This document shows positions 1-8,352 of a stretch of DNA of 64,000 nt, in pieces. The position numbers and the translations under genes were made by a program. Position 1 is the first letter of the stretch. Each line of letters opens with the position of its first letter. The DNA lies in NCBI RefSeq assembly GCF_009494395.1, contig NZ_VZCB01000052.1, positions 62,001 to 126,000 of the forward strand, in the 5' to 3' direction. A model generated the notes under the pieces. The model saw only the letters and a program-made list of their open reading frames with translations. It was not told where the DNA came from and ran no database searches. This stretch comes from Segatella copri. Its GTDB lineage: Bacteria > Bacteroidota > Bacteroidia > Bacteroidales > Bacteroidaceae.

Positions 1-1101
1 ATCTTCAGGAATATCAACATCGCGGATAGCCTTGCCCACACCAGGAATCATGGCTGCCAAGTCCTTGATGTTACCCATCTTCTTAATCTGCTGAATCTGA
101 TTGTAGAAGTCGTTGAAATCAAACTGATTCTTGCGAATCTTCTTCTCCAACTTCTTTGCCTCCTCCAAGTCGAACTGCTCCTGCGCACGCTCTACGAGAG
201 ATACAACATCACCCATTCCGAGAATACGGTCTGCCATACGGGCTGGATGGAACACATCAATAGCCTCCATCTTCTCACCGGTACCGATAAACTTGATAGG
301 CTTGGTAACTACGGTACGGATACTGAGGGCAGCACCACCACGGGTATCACCATCAAGCTTGGTCAATACAACACCATTGAAATCAAGACGGTCATTAAAC
401 TCCTTGGCTGTATTGACAGCATCCTGACCCGTCATAGAGTCAACAACAAAGAGAGTTTCATCAGGATGAAGATGATTCTTGAGATTACTGATCTCATTCA
501 TCATCTGCTCATCGATGGCAAGACGACCGGCAGTATCGACGATAACCACGTCATTGCCATTGGTCTTTGCCTGCTGGATAGCATGGTCGGCAATAATACA
601 TACATCCTTATTATCAGGCTCACTATATACAGGAACACCAACCTGTTCACCCACAACATGGAGCTGCTGGATTGCAGCAGGACGATATACGTCGCAGGCT
701 ACGAGCAATGGCTTCTTACCTTTCTTTGTCTTGAGCATATTGGCAAGTTTACCACTGAATGTAGTTTTACCAGAACCCTGAAGACCGCTCATAAGGATGA
801 TGGCCGGATGACCTTCGAGCTTCAATGGAGCCTCTTCTCCACCCATGAGTTCTGCAAGTTCATCATGAACCAGCTTCACCATCAACTGACCAGGCTTCAC
901 AGCAGTCAACACATTCATACCGAGCGCCTTTTCCTTCACCTTATTAGTGAATTCCTTTGCCACTTTATAGTTAACATCGGCATCAAGGAGTGCGCGGCGC
1001 ACATCCTTCATGGTCTCCGCCACGTTGATTTCGGTAATTTTACCCTCACCCTTCAGTATTTTGAAGGAACGTTCTAGTCTATCACTTAAATTTTCAAACA
1101 T
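1..1101 (-). CDS. ffh: Signal recognition particle protein Ffh (3' end off window)
   Basis: GTPase subunit of the signal recognition particle; it binds signal sequences of nascent membrane proteins and 4.5S RNA and delivers ribosomes to FtsY. The 367 visible residues start MFENLSDRLERSF and include the N domain (about 1-90) and the G domain, with the P-loop GLQGSGKTT at about 106-114, then VDTAGR and TKLDGD motifs. The methionine-rich M domain begins near the cut end, so the C terminus lies outside the window. The gene is absent from simple ORF lists because it runs off the edge. A promoter of the Bacteroidota type lies at 1132-1163. Confidence 0.97.
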   Translation of the reverse strand, partial: MFENLSDRLERSFKILKGEGKITEINVAETMKDVRRALLDADVNYKVAKEFTNKVKEKALGMNVLTAVKPGQLMVKLVHDELAELMGGEEAPLKLEGHPAIILMSGLQGSGKTTFSGKLANMLKTKKGKKPLLVACDVYRPAAIQQLHVVGEQVGVPVYSEPDNKDVCIIADHAIQQAKTNGNDVVIVDTAGRLAIDEQMMNEISNLKNHLHPDETLFVVDSMTGQDAVNTAKEFNDRLDFNGVVLTKLDGDTRGGAALSIRTVVTKPIKFIGTGEKMEAIDVFHPARMADRILGMGDVVSLVERAQEQFDLEEAKKLEKKIRKNQFDFNDFYNQIQQIKKMGNIKDLAAMIPGVGKAIRDVDIPED

Positions 1102-1131
1102 GTTCTTAATTGTACTTTTTTATTTCGGGCA

Positions 1132-1163
1132 CAAAGTTACGAACTTTTTCCGAGAAAGCCAAC
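1132..1163 (-). promoter_or_regulatory. Promoter of ffh
   Basis: On the minus strand a -7 box TAACTTTG (1132-1139) is preceded after a 20-nt spacer by GTTG (1160-1163), close to the Bacteroidota consensus TTTG-N19/20-TAnnTTTG. It lies 30 bp upstream of the ffh start and partly in the spacer behind the preceding gene. Confidence 0.6.
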
Positions 1164-1173
1164 TCAATCTCAA

Positions 1174-1857
1174 TTATTTTTCATTTTCTTGCTCTTTTGC
1201 ATCATTTTGAACATTTGGAAGCATTTTCTCTGATGATTCCTGCTTGGTCTCATCCTGCTTTTCCAAAGTTTCTTTCTTGTTAGCGCTCAGATTGATAGGA
1301 TTATTCAGTTCATACTTCTTTCCCGTAGCTTTTTCGTAGGCATTGATGAGCGGATCCTTGTTTTCCATCTTCGAGAACACCTTCTTGGCCTCCTTCAGAT
1401 GTTTCTGGTCGCGACGCCCCTGACTGTCCATCATGTTGCCCAGGTCGAAGCCTACCAGACGGGTATGTCCCAGTGCAGCATTTCTGCCTGCCTCCACAGC
1501 TTCCTGGCAGGCCTGGCTCTTCACCTTGCCGACGTTTTCCTGGTTCTTGCCCCAAACGGTTACCTCACCCAACTGCTTGGCTTCCGGTAAAAGAAACACT
1601 GTATCAGGCAATTCCTTGTATCTGATAGTAGCCTTCATATAACCAGGTTTCGAAACTGTTGCTGAATCAAACTGGTAACGCATCGTCCAATATCCCCGAT
1701 AATCGGTTCTTGCCCAATGATTATTGTTTGTATGGATAAGTGCTTCACGGATAGGCACATGATCTTCTGCCGATGCGATGACACATGTCTTCTGCGCATA
1801 GGCAACCTGCCCTATCATAGCAAGTAATACTACAAAAATCAATATAATTCGTTTCAT
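1174..1857 (-). CDS. Secreted protein with carboxypeptidase-like regulatory domain
   Basis: 227-residue exported protein of unknown role. It opens with a signal peptide (MKRIILIFVVLLAMIGQVAYAQ), followed by a region resembling a CarboxypepD_reg-like beta-sandwich (about 25-95), where TDYRGYWTM and PDTVFLLPEAKQLGEVTVWG resemble the N-terminal extension of TonB-receptor-type proteins. No barrel follows; the C-terminal half is charged and Lys/Glu-rich. A longer frame opens at 1986, but that start is rejected because a -7 box (TACTTTTG, 1930-1937) lies inside it and the signal peptide begins at 1857. It is probably periplasmic or surface-associated. Confidence 0.75.
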   Translation of the reverse strand: MKRIILIFVVLLAMIGQVAYAQKTCVIASAEDHVPIREALIHTNNNHWARTDYRGYWTMRYQFDSATVSKPGYMKATIRYKELPDTVFLLPEAKQLGEVTVWGKNQENVGKVKSQACQEAVEAGRNAALGHTRLVGFDLGNMMDSQGRRDQKHLKEAKKVFSKMENKDPLINAYEKATGKKYELNNPINLSANKKETLEKQDETKQESSEKMLPNVQNDAKEQENEK

Positions 1858-2216
1858 ATTTATTTCCTCAGTTTTTATCTTTTCCTTGTTCGTAGCAAAT
1901 ATCTTTGCTATATTTTGTTCTTTTAAATACAAAAGTAATGATAAAATCTGATACTCCTTAGATTTCCTTAAGAAGTTTAAGTTCATTTAAAGGGTAAATC
2001 CCCTTTTTTTTATTTTCATAACAGATTTCTGAACATCTGAAGCTGAACTTATCGGTTTTACATCTTTGATATACAGCGCGATCAAGAAAGAATATAAAGA
2101 AATGATATATAAATAGTTACACTATATATTTAACACATATTTAACGCAGGTTTTTTCAGTATTCAGCATTCAGAGTTCAGATTTGCAAAAAACGCCCTGC
2201 GGTTACTGTCGAGGAC

Positions 2217-2282
2217 TAAGTATGATACTTTCACCCCATAAGTATGTCACTTTCACTCCGTAAGTATGATACTTATACTTCA
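2217..2282. repeat. 22-bp tandem repeat, three copies, with internal dyad
   Basis: Three consecutive 22-nt units start at 2217, 2239 and 2261, each beginning TAAGTATG. Units 1 and 3 contain the 13-nt dyad AAGTATGATACTT. Function unknown; they could be binding sites or simple intergenic repeats. Confidence 0.75.
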
Positions 2283-2357
2283 AAAGCAGCATGGAGATAA
2301 GAAGTAATAACAAACAGGAAGCGTCCTGCTCTTTTTTCTCGGTGAACCATAATCTAT

Positions 2358-2407
2358 GTATGAGAAAGTGTGAGAAAGTATGAGGAAGTATGAGAAAGTA
2401 TGAAGTA
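2358..2407. repeat. 10-bp tandem repeat (GTATGAGAAA)
   Basis: About 4.7 near-identical copies of GTATGAGAAA in direct succession, just upstream of a plus-strand -7 box at 2424. Prone to slippage. Confidence 0.75.
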
Positions 2408-2423
2408 GCGTTTTCAGATTTCG

Positions 2424-2478
2424 TATCTTTGCAGCGTCATTCAAAGAGAATGATATTCCTATCCCAACGGGGAGGGAA
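2424..2478 (+). ncRNA. Possible short structured RNA (weak)
   Basis: A -7 box TATCTTTG (2424-2431) is followed by two compact hairpins: TCATTC/GAATGA (2437-2453) and a second with arms TTCC..TCCC and GGGA.GGAA around an AACG loop (2456-2478). No TTTG box is evident at the right distance and no U-rich terminator follows on this strand, so this remains a weak candidate; the 3' end is unknown. Confidence 0.25.
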
Positions 2479-2504
2479 GTAATGCTAGCAAATTGATGAG
2501 AACT

Positions 2505-2559
2505 ATAAAAAATATAGGGACATCTCAGTCTCTATCAAAGAAACAAAGGTGCCCCTATA
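2505..2559 (-). terminator. Intrinsic terminator of gltD
   Basis: Reading the minus strand, the arms at 2548-2559 and 2513-2524 (TATAGGG paired with CCCTATA plus further pairs) form a stem of about ten base pairs followed by a T-rich tract, 37 bp after the gltD stop. Confidence 0.65.
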
Positions 2560-2595
2560 AAATATACCAGAGTCGCCAGTCTGCAAATAAGGGAT

Positions 2596-3996
2596 TTATT
2601 CTGCAATACCCTGCTTCTCAATACGCTTAGCCTCTTCAAGCAACTTGATGGCATCCACATACTGAGCGATACCCTGTGCCACTTCCTTGGCTGCTTTCAT
2701 TGCCAAGACAACAGTCTGAGGACGGTGGACCACATCACCTCCGGCAAAAACACCGCGACGGGTTGTCATACCGAAAGGACGCTCCACCACCTTTACGTAT
2801 CCCTTCTCATCTACCTCTATACCCTCGGTAGTAGACACAATACGGTTGGCAGGTCTCGAACCAATGGCCAGATAAATACGATCGAACTTTTCAACTCTTT
2901 CGCCCTCAGGAGTATTCAATACACAACTTCCAAGACGGCCATTTTTACCTTTGAGGAAAGCTTCAACGGTGGTCTTCCACTCAAATTTCACCCCTTCCTT
3001 GAGCGCTTCCTCATACTCACTCTTGATGGCAGGCATCTCTTCCTGCGTCTTACGATAAAGCACGGTTACATCAGCACCGAGACGAATGGCAGTACGAGCA
3101 GCATCCATAGCCACATTACCACCACCAATCACACCAACCCTCTCTCCATCACGCAAAGGCACCATATCACGAGTCAAAGCTCCTTCACTATAGGCATTTA
3201 CATTATGCAGGAAGTATGTGCTCTGGCTTACGCCGTGAAGGTTTGAACCAGGAGTAGAATCCATATTTTGAGGTACACTGGTACCTGTTCCCATAAAGAT
3301 GGCATCATAGCCTGCACGGAAAAGACTGTCTATCGTAACATTGTTCTCACCTACCATACAGTTGGTGATAAACTGAACACCCAATGCCTCAATCTTACTG
3401 ATCTCATCACGTACAACGCTCTTAGGCAAACGATACTCAGGAATACCATACATCAAGACTCCTCCCGGCTCTGCCTGTCCCTCAAAAATAGTAACATTAA
3501 AACCCTGACGAGCCAAATCGCCCGCAACAGTCAAACCTGCAGGACCAGAACCAATGACAGCTATACGACCACGGGTCTTCTGTGGCAAGCGTTCACGGGA
3601 AAGTTTCATCTTCGTATCAAAATCAGCAACAAACTGTTCCAGTTTTCCAATCTGTACAGGCTTGCCCTTCTTTCCAAGCACACAATGACCTTGACACTGC
3701 TTCTCATGAGGGCATACTCGTCCACAGATAGCAGGCAAATTAGTTTTTGCATTGAGGATACTCATTGCTGCACCCATGTTACCCATAGAGAGTTCATGCA
3801 CAAAGTCAGGAATGTCGTTTTCTATTGGACATCCCTTCTTACACTGCGGAATCTTGCAGTGTAAACAACGTTTTGCTTCCTCTATCGCCTCACGGGTAGA
3901 GAACCCCTCGTTTACAACCTGAAAAGCGGCAGAGGTATCAACCTGAGCTTGCTGCTCATCCATATCTATTCCTTTCTGACTTGTCTGTTCGTCCAT
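2596..3996 (-). CDS. gltD: Glutamate synthase small subunit-type oxidoreductase (GltD)
   Basis: NADPH-dependent flavoprotein of the glutamate synthase beta-subunit family, 466 residues, which passes electrons from NADPH to a glutamate synthase large subunit. The N-terminal Fe-S domain has cysteines C44, C47, C52 and C56 and a second set in CGRVCPHEKQCQGHC. The FAD-binding GxGxxG follows (IGSGPAGLTVAGDLARQG), then an NADPH-binding GVIGGGNVAMDAARTA. No large subunit lies next to it, so it acts with a distant partner or as a stand-alone oxidoreductase. Two nearly identical starts, MDEQTSQ and MDEQQAQ, lie 11 codons apart; the upstream one is used here and the downstream one is equally possible. 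Confidence 0.9.
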   Translation of the reverse strand: MDEQTSQKGIDMDEQQAQVDTSAAFQVVNEGFSTREAIEEAKRCLHCKIPQCKKGCPIENDIPDFVHELSMGNMGAAMSILNAKTNLPAICGRVCPHEKQCQGHCVLGKKGKPVQIGKLEQFVADFDTKMKLSRERLPQKTRGRIAVIGSGPAGLTVAGDLARQGFNVTIFEGQAEPGGVLMYGIPEYRLPKSVVRDEISKIEALGVQFITNCMVGENNVTIDSLFRAGYDAIFMGTGTSVPQNMDSTPGSNLHGVSQSTYFLHNVNAYSEGALTRDMVPLRDGERVGVIGGGNVAMDAARTAIRLGADVTVLYRKTQEEMPAIKSEYEEALKEGVKFEWKTTVEAFLKGKNGRLGSCVLNTPEGERVEKFDRIYLAIGSRPANRIVSTTEGIEVDEKGYVKVVERPFGMTTRRGVFAGGDVVHRPQTVVLAMKAAKEVAQGIAQYVDAIKLLEEAKRIEKQGIAE

Positions 3997-4032
3997 TACT
4001 ACTCTTCTTTAATGTTTTACAATCTTTTTTTT

Positions 4033-4068
4033 TTAAAAAAGAGAGTCCAATATTCCCATACAAGACTC
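4033..4068 (-). terminator. Probable terminator of the Phe/Tyr operon
   Basis: On the minus strand GAGTC (4064-4068) pairs with GACTC (4043-4047) and is followed by TCTTTTTT. The stem is short but ends in a clear T run, between tyrA and gltD. Confidence 0.45.
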
Positions 4069-4094
4069 CCTATAAGACTTATTATAATTAACTA

Positions 4095-4892
4095 TTATGA
4101 TTTCTTGATTTCAATATCTTCCTTCACATGATTTCTAATCTTTGTGAGGAATACCTTCATGCGTTTGGCATCCTTATGATCGATGATATCAATCAATTCA
4201 GCGAGCTCCTCGCGAATCTGTGCTACCTGACCACTAGTATATGGGTTGAAGAGAATTTCCTGCAACAGATAATCATCCTCGTTCAACACCCCTTTGGCAA
4301 TCTGCATGTGACGCTTGAAGGTTGTACCAGGTGCATCCTGATGTTTCATAACCGCAGCAAATGCGAAAGTACTTACAAAAGGAATACTCAACGAATAAGC
4401 CACCGTCTGGTCATGCTCATCAAAAGTATATTCATGAAGACTCAATCCCAACTTCTGATACAGATCCTTAAAGAAGATTTTACCCATATAGTAACCCTCT
4501 TTGATAATAACAGCATTCTCTTCAGAAAGCTGATTCAAATTGGCGAAAGTAGGACCAAACATCGGGTGCGTACTCACAAATCGGAAACCACTCTTTTCAT
4601 AGAATTCCTGCAAACCAGTCTTTACAGATGCAATATCCGAAATGATACAGTCGTGAGAGAGATGTGGCAACACCTCTTCAAAGGCAGAAAGAGTGTATCT
4701 TACCGTCACAGCATTGATGACAAGCTCAGGACGGAACATCTCTATCTCCTCCATTTTAGTAAAGCGGTAGCAGTTATATGTGAAACGCAGACGCTTGGCA
4801 TCCTTCTCGAAAACTGCCACCTCGTGATCGAAGCTGAGCAGGTCGATGAAGAAACTTCCCATCTTTCCTGCTCCCATGATTAATATTCTCAT
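4095..4892 (-). CDS. tyrA: Prephenate dehydrogenase (TyrA)
   Basis: Oxidatively decarboxylates prephenate to 4-hydroxyphenylpyruvate for tyrosine synthesis. 265 residues: an N-terminal Rossmann domain beginning MRILIMGAGKMGS, then the helical dimerisation domain, with the conserved substrate-site STHPMFGPTFAN. The start at 4892 places the nucleotide-binding strand at the N terminus; a longer frame to 4940 adds only residues encoded by an intergenic repeat. Last gene of the operon pheA, aminotransferase, DAHP synthase/chorismate mutase, tyrA, which covers the branch from chorismate to Phe and Tyr. Confidence 0.9.
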   Translation of the reverse strand: MRILIMGAGKMGSFFIDLLSFDHEVAVFEKDAKRLRFTYNCYRFTKMEEIEMFRPELVINAVTVRYTLSAFEEVLPHLSHDCIISDIASVKTGLQEFYEKSGFRFVSTHPMFGPTFANLNQLSEENAVIIKEGYYMGKIFFKDLYQKLGLSLHEYTFDEHDQTVAYSLSIPFVSTFAFAAVMKHQDAPGTTFKRHMQIAKGVLNEDDYLLQEILFNPYTSGQVAQIREELAELIDIIDHKDAKRMKVFLTKIRNHVKEDIEIKKS

Positions 4893-4899
4893 AATATTT

Positions 4900-4943
4900 A
4901 AGTGAAGAACGAAGAGTGAAGAACGAAGTTCACTCTTCACTTA
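4900..4943. repeat. Dispersed intergenic repeat (AGTGAAGAACGAAG family), copy 1
   Basis: Alternating AGTGAAGA/GAACGAAG units with an inner perfect inverted repeat AGAGTGAA/TTCACTCT (4913-4920/4929-4936). A related sequence in opposite orientation occurs at 47909-47942. It fills the spacer between the DAHP synthase and tyrA genes. Confidence 0.7.
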
Positions 4944-4945
4944 AT

Positions 4946-6013
4946 TTACTTCTGATTCAAAATTTCCAACTGCTGACGAACACTCTCTTCGTGAATGTGC
5001 TCAAAAATCTGAGCAGCAAACTCAGGGCTCATGCCACAGAGCGAAGCCTGAGCACCACGCTTGTCAAGAATCTCGTTATAACGGTTGGTCTGAACGATAG
5101 TCATATTATGCTCCTTCTTGTAAGTACCAATCTCACGGCATACACGCATACGCTTAGCCAAGAGATCCATCAGCTGATTGTCGAGTTCATCAATCTGACC
5201 ACGCAACTGATGCAGACCTTCTGTTGAATAATGCTCATCACGTACTACGAGAAGACTCAGGATGTAATCCAGGATTTCTGGAGTAACCTGCTGCTTAGCA
5301 TCGCTCCAGGCATCATCAGGACTGCAATGGCTCTCTACGATAAGACCATCAAAACCTAAGTCCATAGCCTGCTGGCAAAGAGGAGCAATCAAATCGCGAC
5401 GACCACCGATATGGCTAGGATCACAGATGATAGGCAACTGAGGCAGGCGACGGTGCAATTCAATAGGAATCTGCCACATTGGAAGATTGCGATAGATTTT
5501 CTTATCGAAACTTGAGAAACCACGGTGGATAGCACCAAGCTTCTTGATACCAGCCTGATTAATACGCTGAAGAGCACCAATCCAAAGTTCGAGGTCTGGG
5601 TTTACAGGATTCTTTACCAATACCGGAACGTCCACACCCTTCAAGCTATCAGCAAGAGCCTGCATGGCAAATGGGTTGGCGGATGTACGTGCACCTACCC
5701 AGAGAATATCGATTCCATATTTCAAGGCGAGCTCTACATGCTCAGGAGTAGCCACCTCGGTAGCAGTGAGCATACCAGTCTCTTCCTTTACCTGCTTCAT
5801 CCAAGGTAAAGCAACCTCGCCATTTCCCTCGAAACCTCCTGGTTTGGTACGTGGCTTCCAAACACCTGCGCGGAACATGTGGCAACCCTTAGCTGCCAAC
5901 TGTTTTGCGGTAGTCATCACTTGCTCTTCTGTCTCTGCAGAGCATGGACCTGCAATGATACAAGGGCGTTCCTGGTCACTAGGAAAATTCAATGGTTCTA
6001 ATTCTAATTCCAT
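4946..6013 (-). CDS. Bifunctional DAHP synthase / chorismate mutase
   Basis: 355 residues joining two activities. The N-terminal domain (about 10-260) is a 3-deoxy-D-arabino-heptulosonate 7-phosphate synthase of the AroA-beta/KdsA-like type, with CIIAGPCSAET, RAGVWKPRTKPGGFEG and CDPSHIGG. The C-terminal domain (about 265-350) is an AroQ-type chorismate mutase (LRGQIDELDNQLMDLLAKRM). The fusion couples the first shikimate step to the first step of the Phe/Tyr branch and in such fusions commonly allows prephenate feedback control. It sits between the aminotransferase and tyrA genes in one operon. Confidence 0.93.
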   Translation of the reverse strand: MELELEPLNFPSDQERPCIIAGPCSAETEEQVMTTAKQLAAKGCHMFRAGVWKPRTKPGGFEGNGEVALPWMKQVKEETGMLTATEVATPEHVELALKYGIDILWVGARTSANPFAMQALADSLKGVDVPVLVKNPVNPDLELWIGALQRINQAGIKKLGAIHRGFSSFDKKIYRNLPMWQIPIELHRRLPQLPIICDPSHIGGRRDLIAPLCQQAMDLGFDGLIVESHCSPDDAWSDAKQQVTPEILDYILSLLVVRDEHYSTEGLHQLRGQIDELDNQLMDLLAKRMRVCREIGTYKKEHNMTIVQTNRYNEILDKRGAQASLCGMSPEFAAQIFEHIHEESVRQQLEILNQK

Positions 6014-6033
6014 AGTCGTATATTTTTATGTTC

Positions 6034-7203
6034 TTATGATTCAAATACTTTTTTTATTCTTTCCAATGCCTCCTTCATTTTCTCATCCTTGGCACAGAGG
6101 CTGATACGGATATATCGCTTGCCATTACTTCCGAAGATAAATCCTGGTGTGATAAACACACGAGCCTCATGGAGAATCTTCTCAGTGAGATCTTCTACCT
6201 CTGTGTACTTCTCGGGTATCTTACCCCAGAGGAACATTCCCACCTGATTAGGATCGAACTTGCAATCGAGCACCTTCATGATTTCTTCTGCAATATCACG
6301 GCGACGGCGATAATTAGCAATATTATTCTCACGATGCCACTCATCAGTATTATTGAGCATAGCTTCAGCTGCAGCAAGTTGGATACCACGGAAGGATCCG
6401 TTATCGATATTGCTCTTCACTTTCAGAATCCAAGAAATAAATGTCTTATTGCTTGAAATCATCGCCACACGCCAGCCTGGCATGTTGTGGCTCTTGCTCA
6501 GGGAATTGAACTCGATGCAGCAGTCCTTGGCTCCCGGCACCTGCATGATGCTCATTGGGTGCTCGTTGAGGATGAGCGAATATGGGTTGTCGTTCACCAC
6601 CACGATGTTGTGCTTCTGGGCGAATGCCACCAGCTTTTCGTAGGTTTCGCGCTTCGCCACACCGCCTGTCGGCATGTTAGGATAGTTGGTCCACATCAGC
6701 TTTACGTGGCTCAGGTCCATCTTCTCCAGGGCATCGAAATCGGGCTGCCACCCATTGTCCTCACGCAGATCATAATAAGTAATCTTGGTTCCAAGAATCT
6801 TGTTGATGGCTGTATAGGTTGGATAACCAGGATTAGGAATGAGTACCTCATCACCAGGATTGCAGAATGCAAGCGTTACGTGCAGAATACCCTCTTTGCT
6901 ACCGATAAGCGGCTGGATTTCCGTAGCCCAGTCAAGGTCTACATCATACCAACGCTTATAAAATCCAGCCATAGCCTTACGCAATTCCGGTATGCCCACT
7001 GTAGGCTGATAACCATGTGCGTTAGGATTATTGGCTACCTCGCAGAGCTTATCGATAGTCTGCTTAGAAGGCGGCATGTCTGGACTTCCAATGGCAAGGC
7101 TGATAATGTCCATGCCCTCGGCATTTAACTTAGCCACTTCCTTCAGCTTGCGACTGAAGTAGTATTCCTGTATTTCCGTTACTCTATTGGCTGGTTGTAT
7201 CAT
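6034..7203 (-). CDS. Class I/II PLP aminotransferase (aromatic pathway)
   Basis: 389-residue fold-type I aminotransferase. Visible features are SLAIGSPDMPPS near the N terminus, PNPGYPTY, the MWTNYPNMPTGG region, NDNPYSLI and the PLP-lysine motif SLSKSHNMPGWR, with the substrate arginine in YIRISLCA. Lying between pheA and the DAHP synthase/chorismate mutase gene, it most likely transaminates phenylpyruvate and 4-hydroxyphenylpyruvate, or prephenate; the sequence alone does not settle the substrate. Spacing to both neighbours is short (about 20-50 nt), which fits one transcript. Confidence 0.88.
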   Translation of the reverse strand: MIQPANRVTEIQEYYFSRKLKEVAKLNAEGMDIISLAIGSPDMPPSKQTIDKLCEVANNPNAHGYQPTVGIPELRKAMAGFYKRWYDVDLDWATEIQPLIGSKEGILHVTLAFCNPGDEVLIPNPGYPTYTAINKILGTKITYYDLREDNGWQPDFDALEKMDLSHVKLMWTNYPNMPTGGVAKRETYEKLVAFAQKHNIVVVNDNPYSLILNEHPMSIMQVPGAKDCCIEFNSLSKSHNMPGWRVAMISSNKTFISWILKVKSNIDNGSFRGIQLAAAEAMLNNTDEWHRENNIANYRRRRDIAEEIMKVLDCKFDPNQVGMFLWGKIPEKYTEVEDLTEKILHEARVFITPGFIFGSNGKRYIRISLCAKDEKMKEALERIKKVFES

Positions 7204-7253
7204 AATTCTTATTTTTAATTCTTAACTGTCAACTATTAACTATTCATTTCAAT

Positions 7254-8087
7254 CTATTCCTTCTCCTCGTATTCACCAAGCACCTTGATTTCCTTGACCA
7301 GCGGTGTGATGGCATCAATACTTTGGCGATAACGTGTCAAATTATCAAAGGTAAGATCCACATAGAAGAGATATTCCCATTCATGTCCGATATTCGGCAA
7401 CGACTGAATCTTTGTCAGATTGATGTCATAGAAACTAAGAATGGTGAGTACCTTGGAGAGCGATCCTTCTGTATGAGGTAAGCTGAAGACGATACTAGCC
7501 TTGTTTGCTTTCTCGATAGGGCGAAGCAGAGCCGCCTTCTGCGGATTACAGACCACCAGAAACCGGGTATAATTGTGCGGATTATCGTGGATTTCTTCCT
7601 GCAATACCTTCATGCCATACATGTGGGCAGCATAGGCAGAACAGATAGCAGCCCATCCATGCACCTTATGCTGAGCTATATAAGCTGCAGAACCAGCAGT
7701 ATCTTCTGCTTCCACAGCTTTCAAGTCCGGATGATTGGCAAGAAACTTACCGCACTGCATCAAAGCCACAGGATGAGAATGAACTTCCTGGAGGGAACTC
7801 CAGTCATCATCAGGCAAGCAGCAGATGCTATGCTCTATATGAAGTTTATGTTCTCCCACAACAGTCGTACCGCTCTCCCGCAACAACTCATAGTTGTGAA
7901 GCAAACTTCCCGCAATCGTATTCTCTATGGCACAGATACCAACCACGGTTGGATCGCGCTTGATATTCTCAAACACCCCTTCGAAGGTGGCGCAACATAT
8001 CAGCTCTATCTGCTCCCCCTCGAAATACTGATGGGCAGCGATGTCGTGGAAAGATCCCAACTCTCCTTGTATTGCTATTCTCTTCAT
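7254..8087 (-). CDS. pheA: Prephenate dehydratase (PheA)
   Basis: Converts prephenate to phenylpyruvate. 277 residues: a periplasmic-binding-protein-like catalytic domain (about 1-180) beginning MKRIAIQGELGSFHDIAA, with the dehydratase signature around EDTAGSAAYIA, then an ACT domain (about 195-270) containing HTEGSLSKVLTILSFYDINLTKIQSLP, the usual site for feedback inhibition by phenylalanine. First gene of the four-gene operon. Its 5' leader carries a Phe/Tyr-rich peptide and an intrinsic terminator (8136-8286), which indicates control by ribosome-mediated attenuation. Confidence 0.93.
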   Translation of the reverse strand: MKRIAIQGELGSFHDIAAHQYFEGEQIELICCATFEGVFENIKRDPTVVGICAIENTIAGSLLHNYELLRESGTTVVGEHKLHIEHSICCLPDDDWSSLQEVHSHPVALMQCGKFLANHPDLKAVEAEDTAGSAAYIAQHKVHGWAAICSAYAAHMYGMKVLQEEIHDNPHNYTRFLVVCNPQKAALLRPIEKANKASIVFSLPHTEGSLSKVLTILSFYDINLTKIQSLPNIGHEWEYLFYVDLTFDNLTRYRQSIDAITPLVKEIKVLGEYEEKE

Positions 8088-8135
8088 TGCCTTGTTTCTT
8101 ATCTCTAACCCAATGTTTACTTAAGAACGTTTACG

Positions 8136-8171
8136 AAAAACGGTCCAACTCTGTATAGAGCGGGACCGTTT
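8136..8171 (-). terminator. Attenuator terminator in the pheA leader
   Basis: On the minus strand AAACGGTCC (8171-8163) pairs perfectly with GGACCGTTT (8146-8138), with an inner CTCT/AGAG stem in the loop and a run of five T ending at 8136. It lies between the leader peptide stop and the pheA start, so it would end transcription before the operon. A rival pairing (8227-8221 with 8165-8159) disrupts it. Confidence 0.8.
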
Positions 8172-8208
8172 CGATGATTTCAAAGAATCTAATATCCTAA
8201 GTTGAAAT

Positions 8209-8286
8209 TTACACGCAACTTCCCGCTTTACAATCGCTTGCAAAGTAAAAGTAATAGCTAAAAAAGTATGCGTTCAACTTCTTCAT
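8209..8286 (-). CDS. Phe/Tyr attenuation leader peptide
   Basis: A 25-codon ORF starting at 8286 and ending TAA at 8209. Residues 7-15 read YFFSYYFYF, eight of nine being Phe or Tyr (four each). Just after these codons the mRNA can fold into a perfect 8-bp hairpin (8245-8238 with 8233-8226, GCGA loop). The ORF begins about 25 nt after the predicted transcription start and is followed by the attenuator hairpin. This is the layout of a translation-coupled attenuator in which scarcity of charged tRNA-Phe or tRNA-Tyr stalls the ribosome and lets the downstream operon be transcribed. Confidence 0.82.
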   Translation of the reverse strand: MKKLNAYFFSYYFYFASDCKAGSCV

Positions 8287-8320
8287 TGTCTTATTATTTT
8301 AATTGTTAATATTACGACTG

Positions 8321-8352
8321 CAAAAGTAACACTTTTATCTGATACCACCAAA
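8321..8352 (-). promoter_or_regulatory. Promoter of the pheA leader and operon
   Basis: Perfect match to the Bacteroidota promoter: TTTG (8349-8352), 20-nt spacer, TACTTTTG (8321-8328) on the minus strand. It places the transcription start a short distance upstream of the leader peptide. Confidence 0.8.

Larger units (their letters stand above)
1858..2595. other. Gene-free interval with two short tandem repeats and a gltD terminator
   Basis: No supported coding region. It contains the promoter of the upstream secreted-protein gene, an AT-rich stretch, a 22-bp x3 repeat (2217-2282), a 10-bp repeat (2358-2407), a plus-strand -7 box with small hairpins (2424-2478), and the terminator of gltD (2505-2559). 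Each is listed separately. Confidence 0.7.

Noticed and set aside
247-1077. 276-codon plus-strand ORF opposite ffh
   Set aside because: It is the antisense shadow of the ffh gene, which is unmistakable on the minus strand and runs off the window edge.
8136-8171. Simple terminator of an upstream gene (pyrD region)
   Set aside because: It lies downstream of a separate consensus promoter and leader ORF and only about 50 bp before pheA, so attenuation of pheA explains it better.
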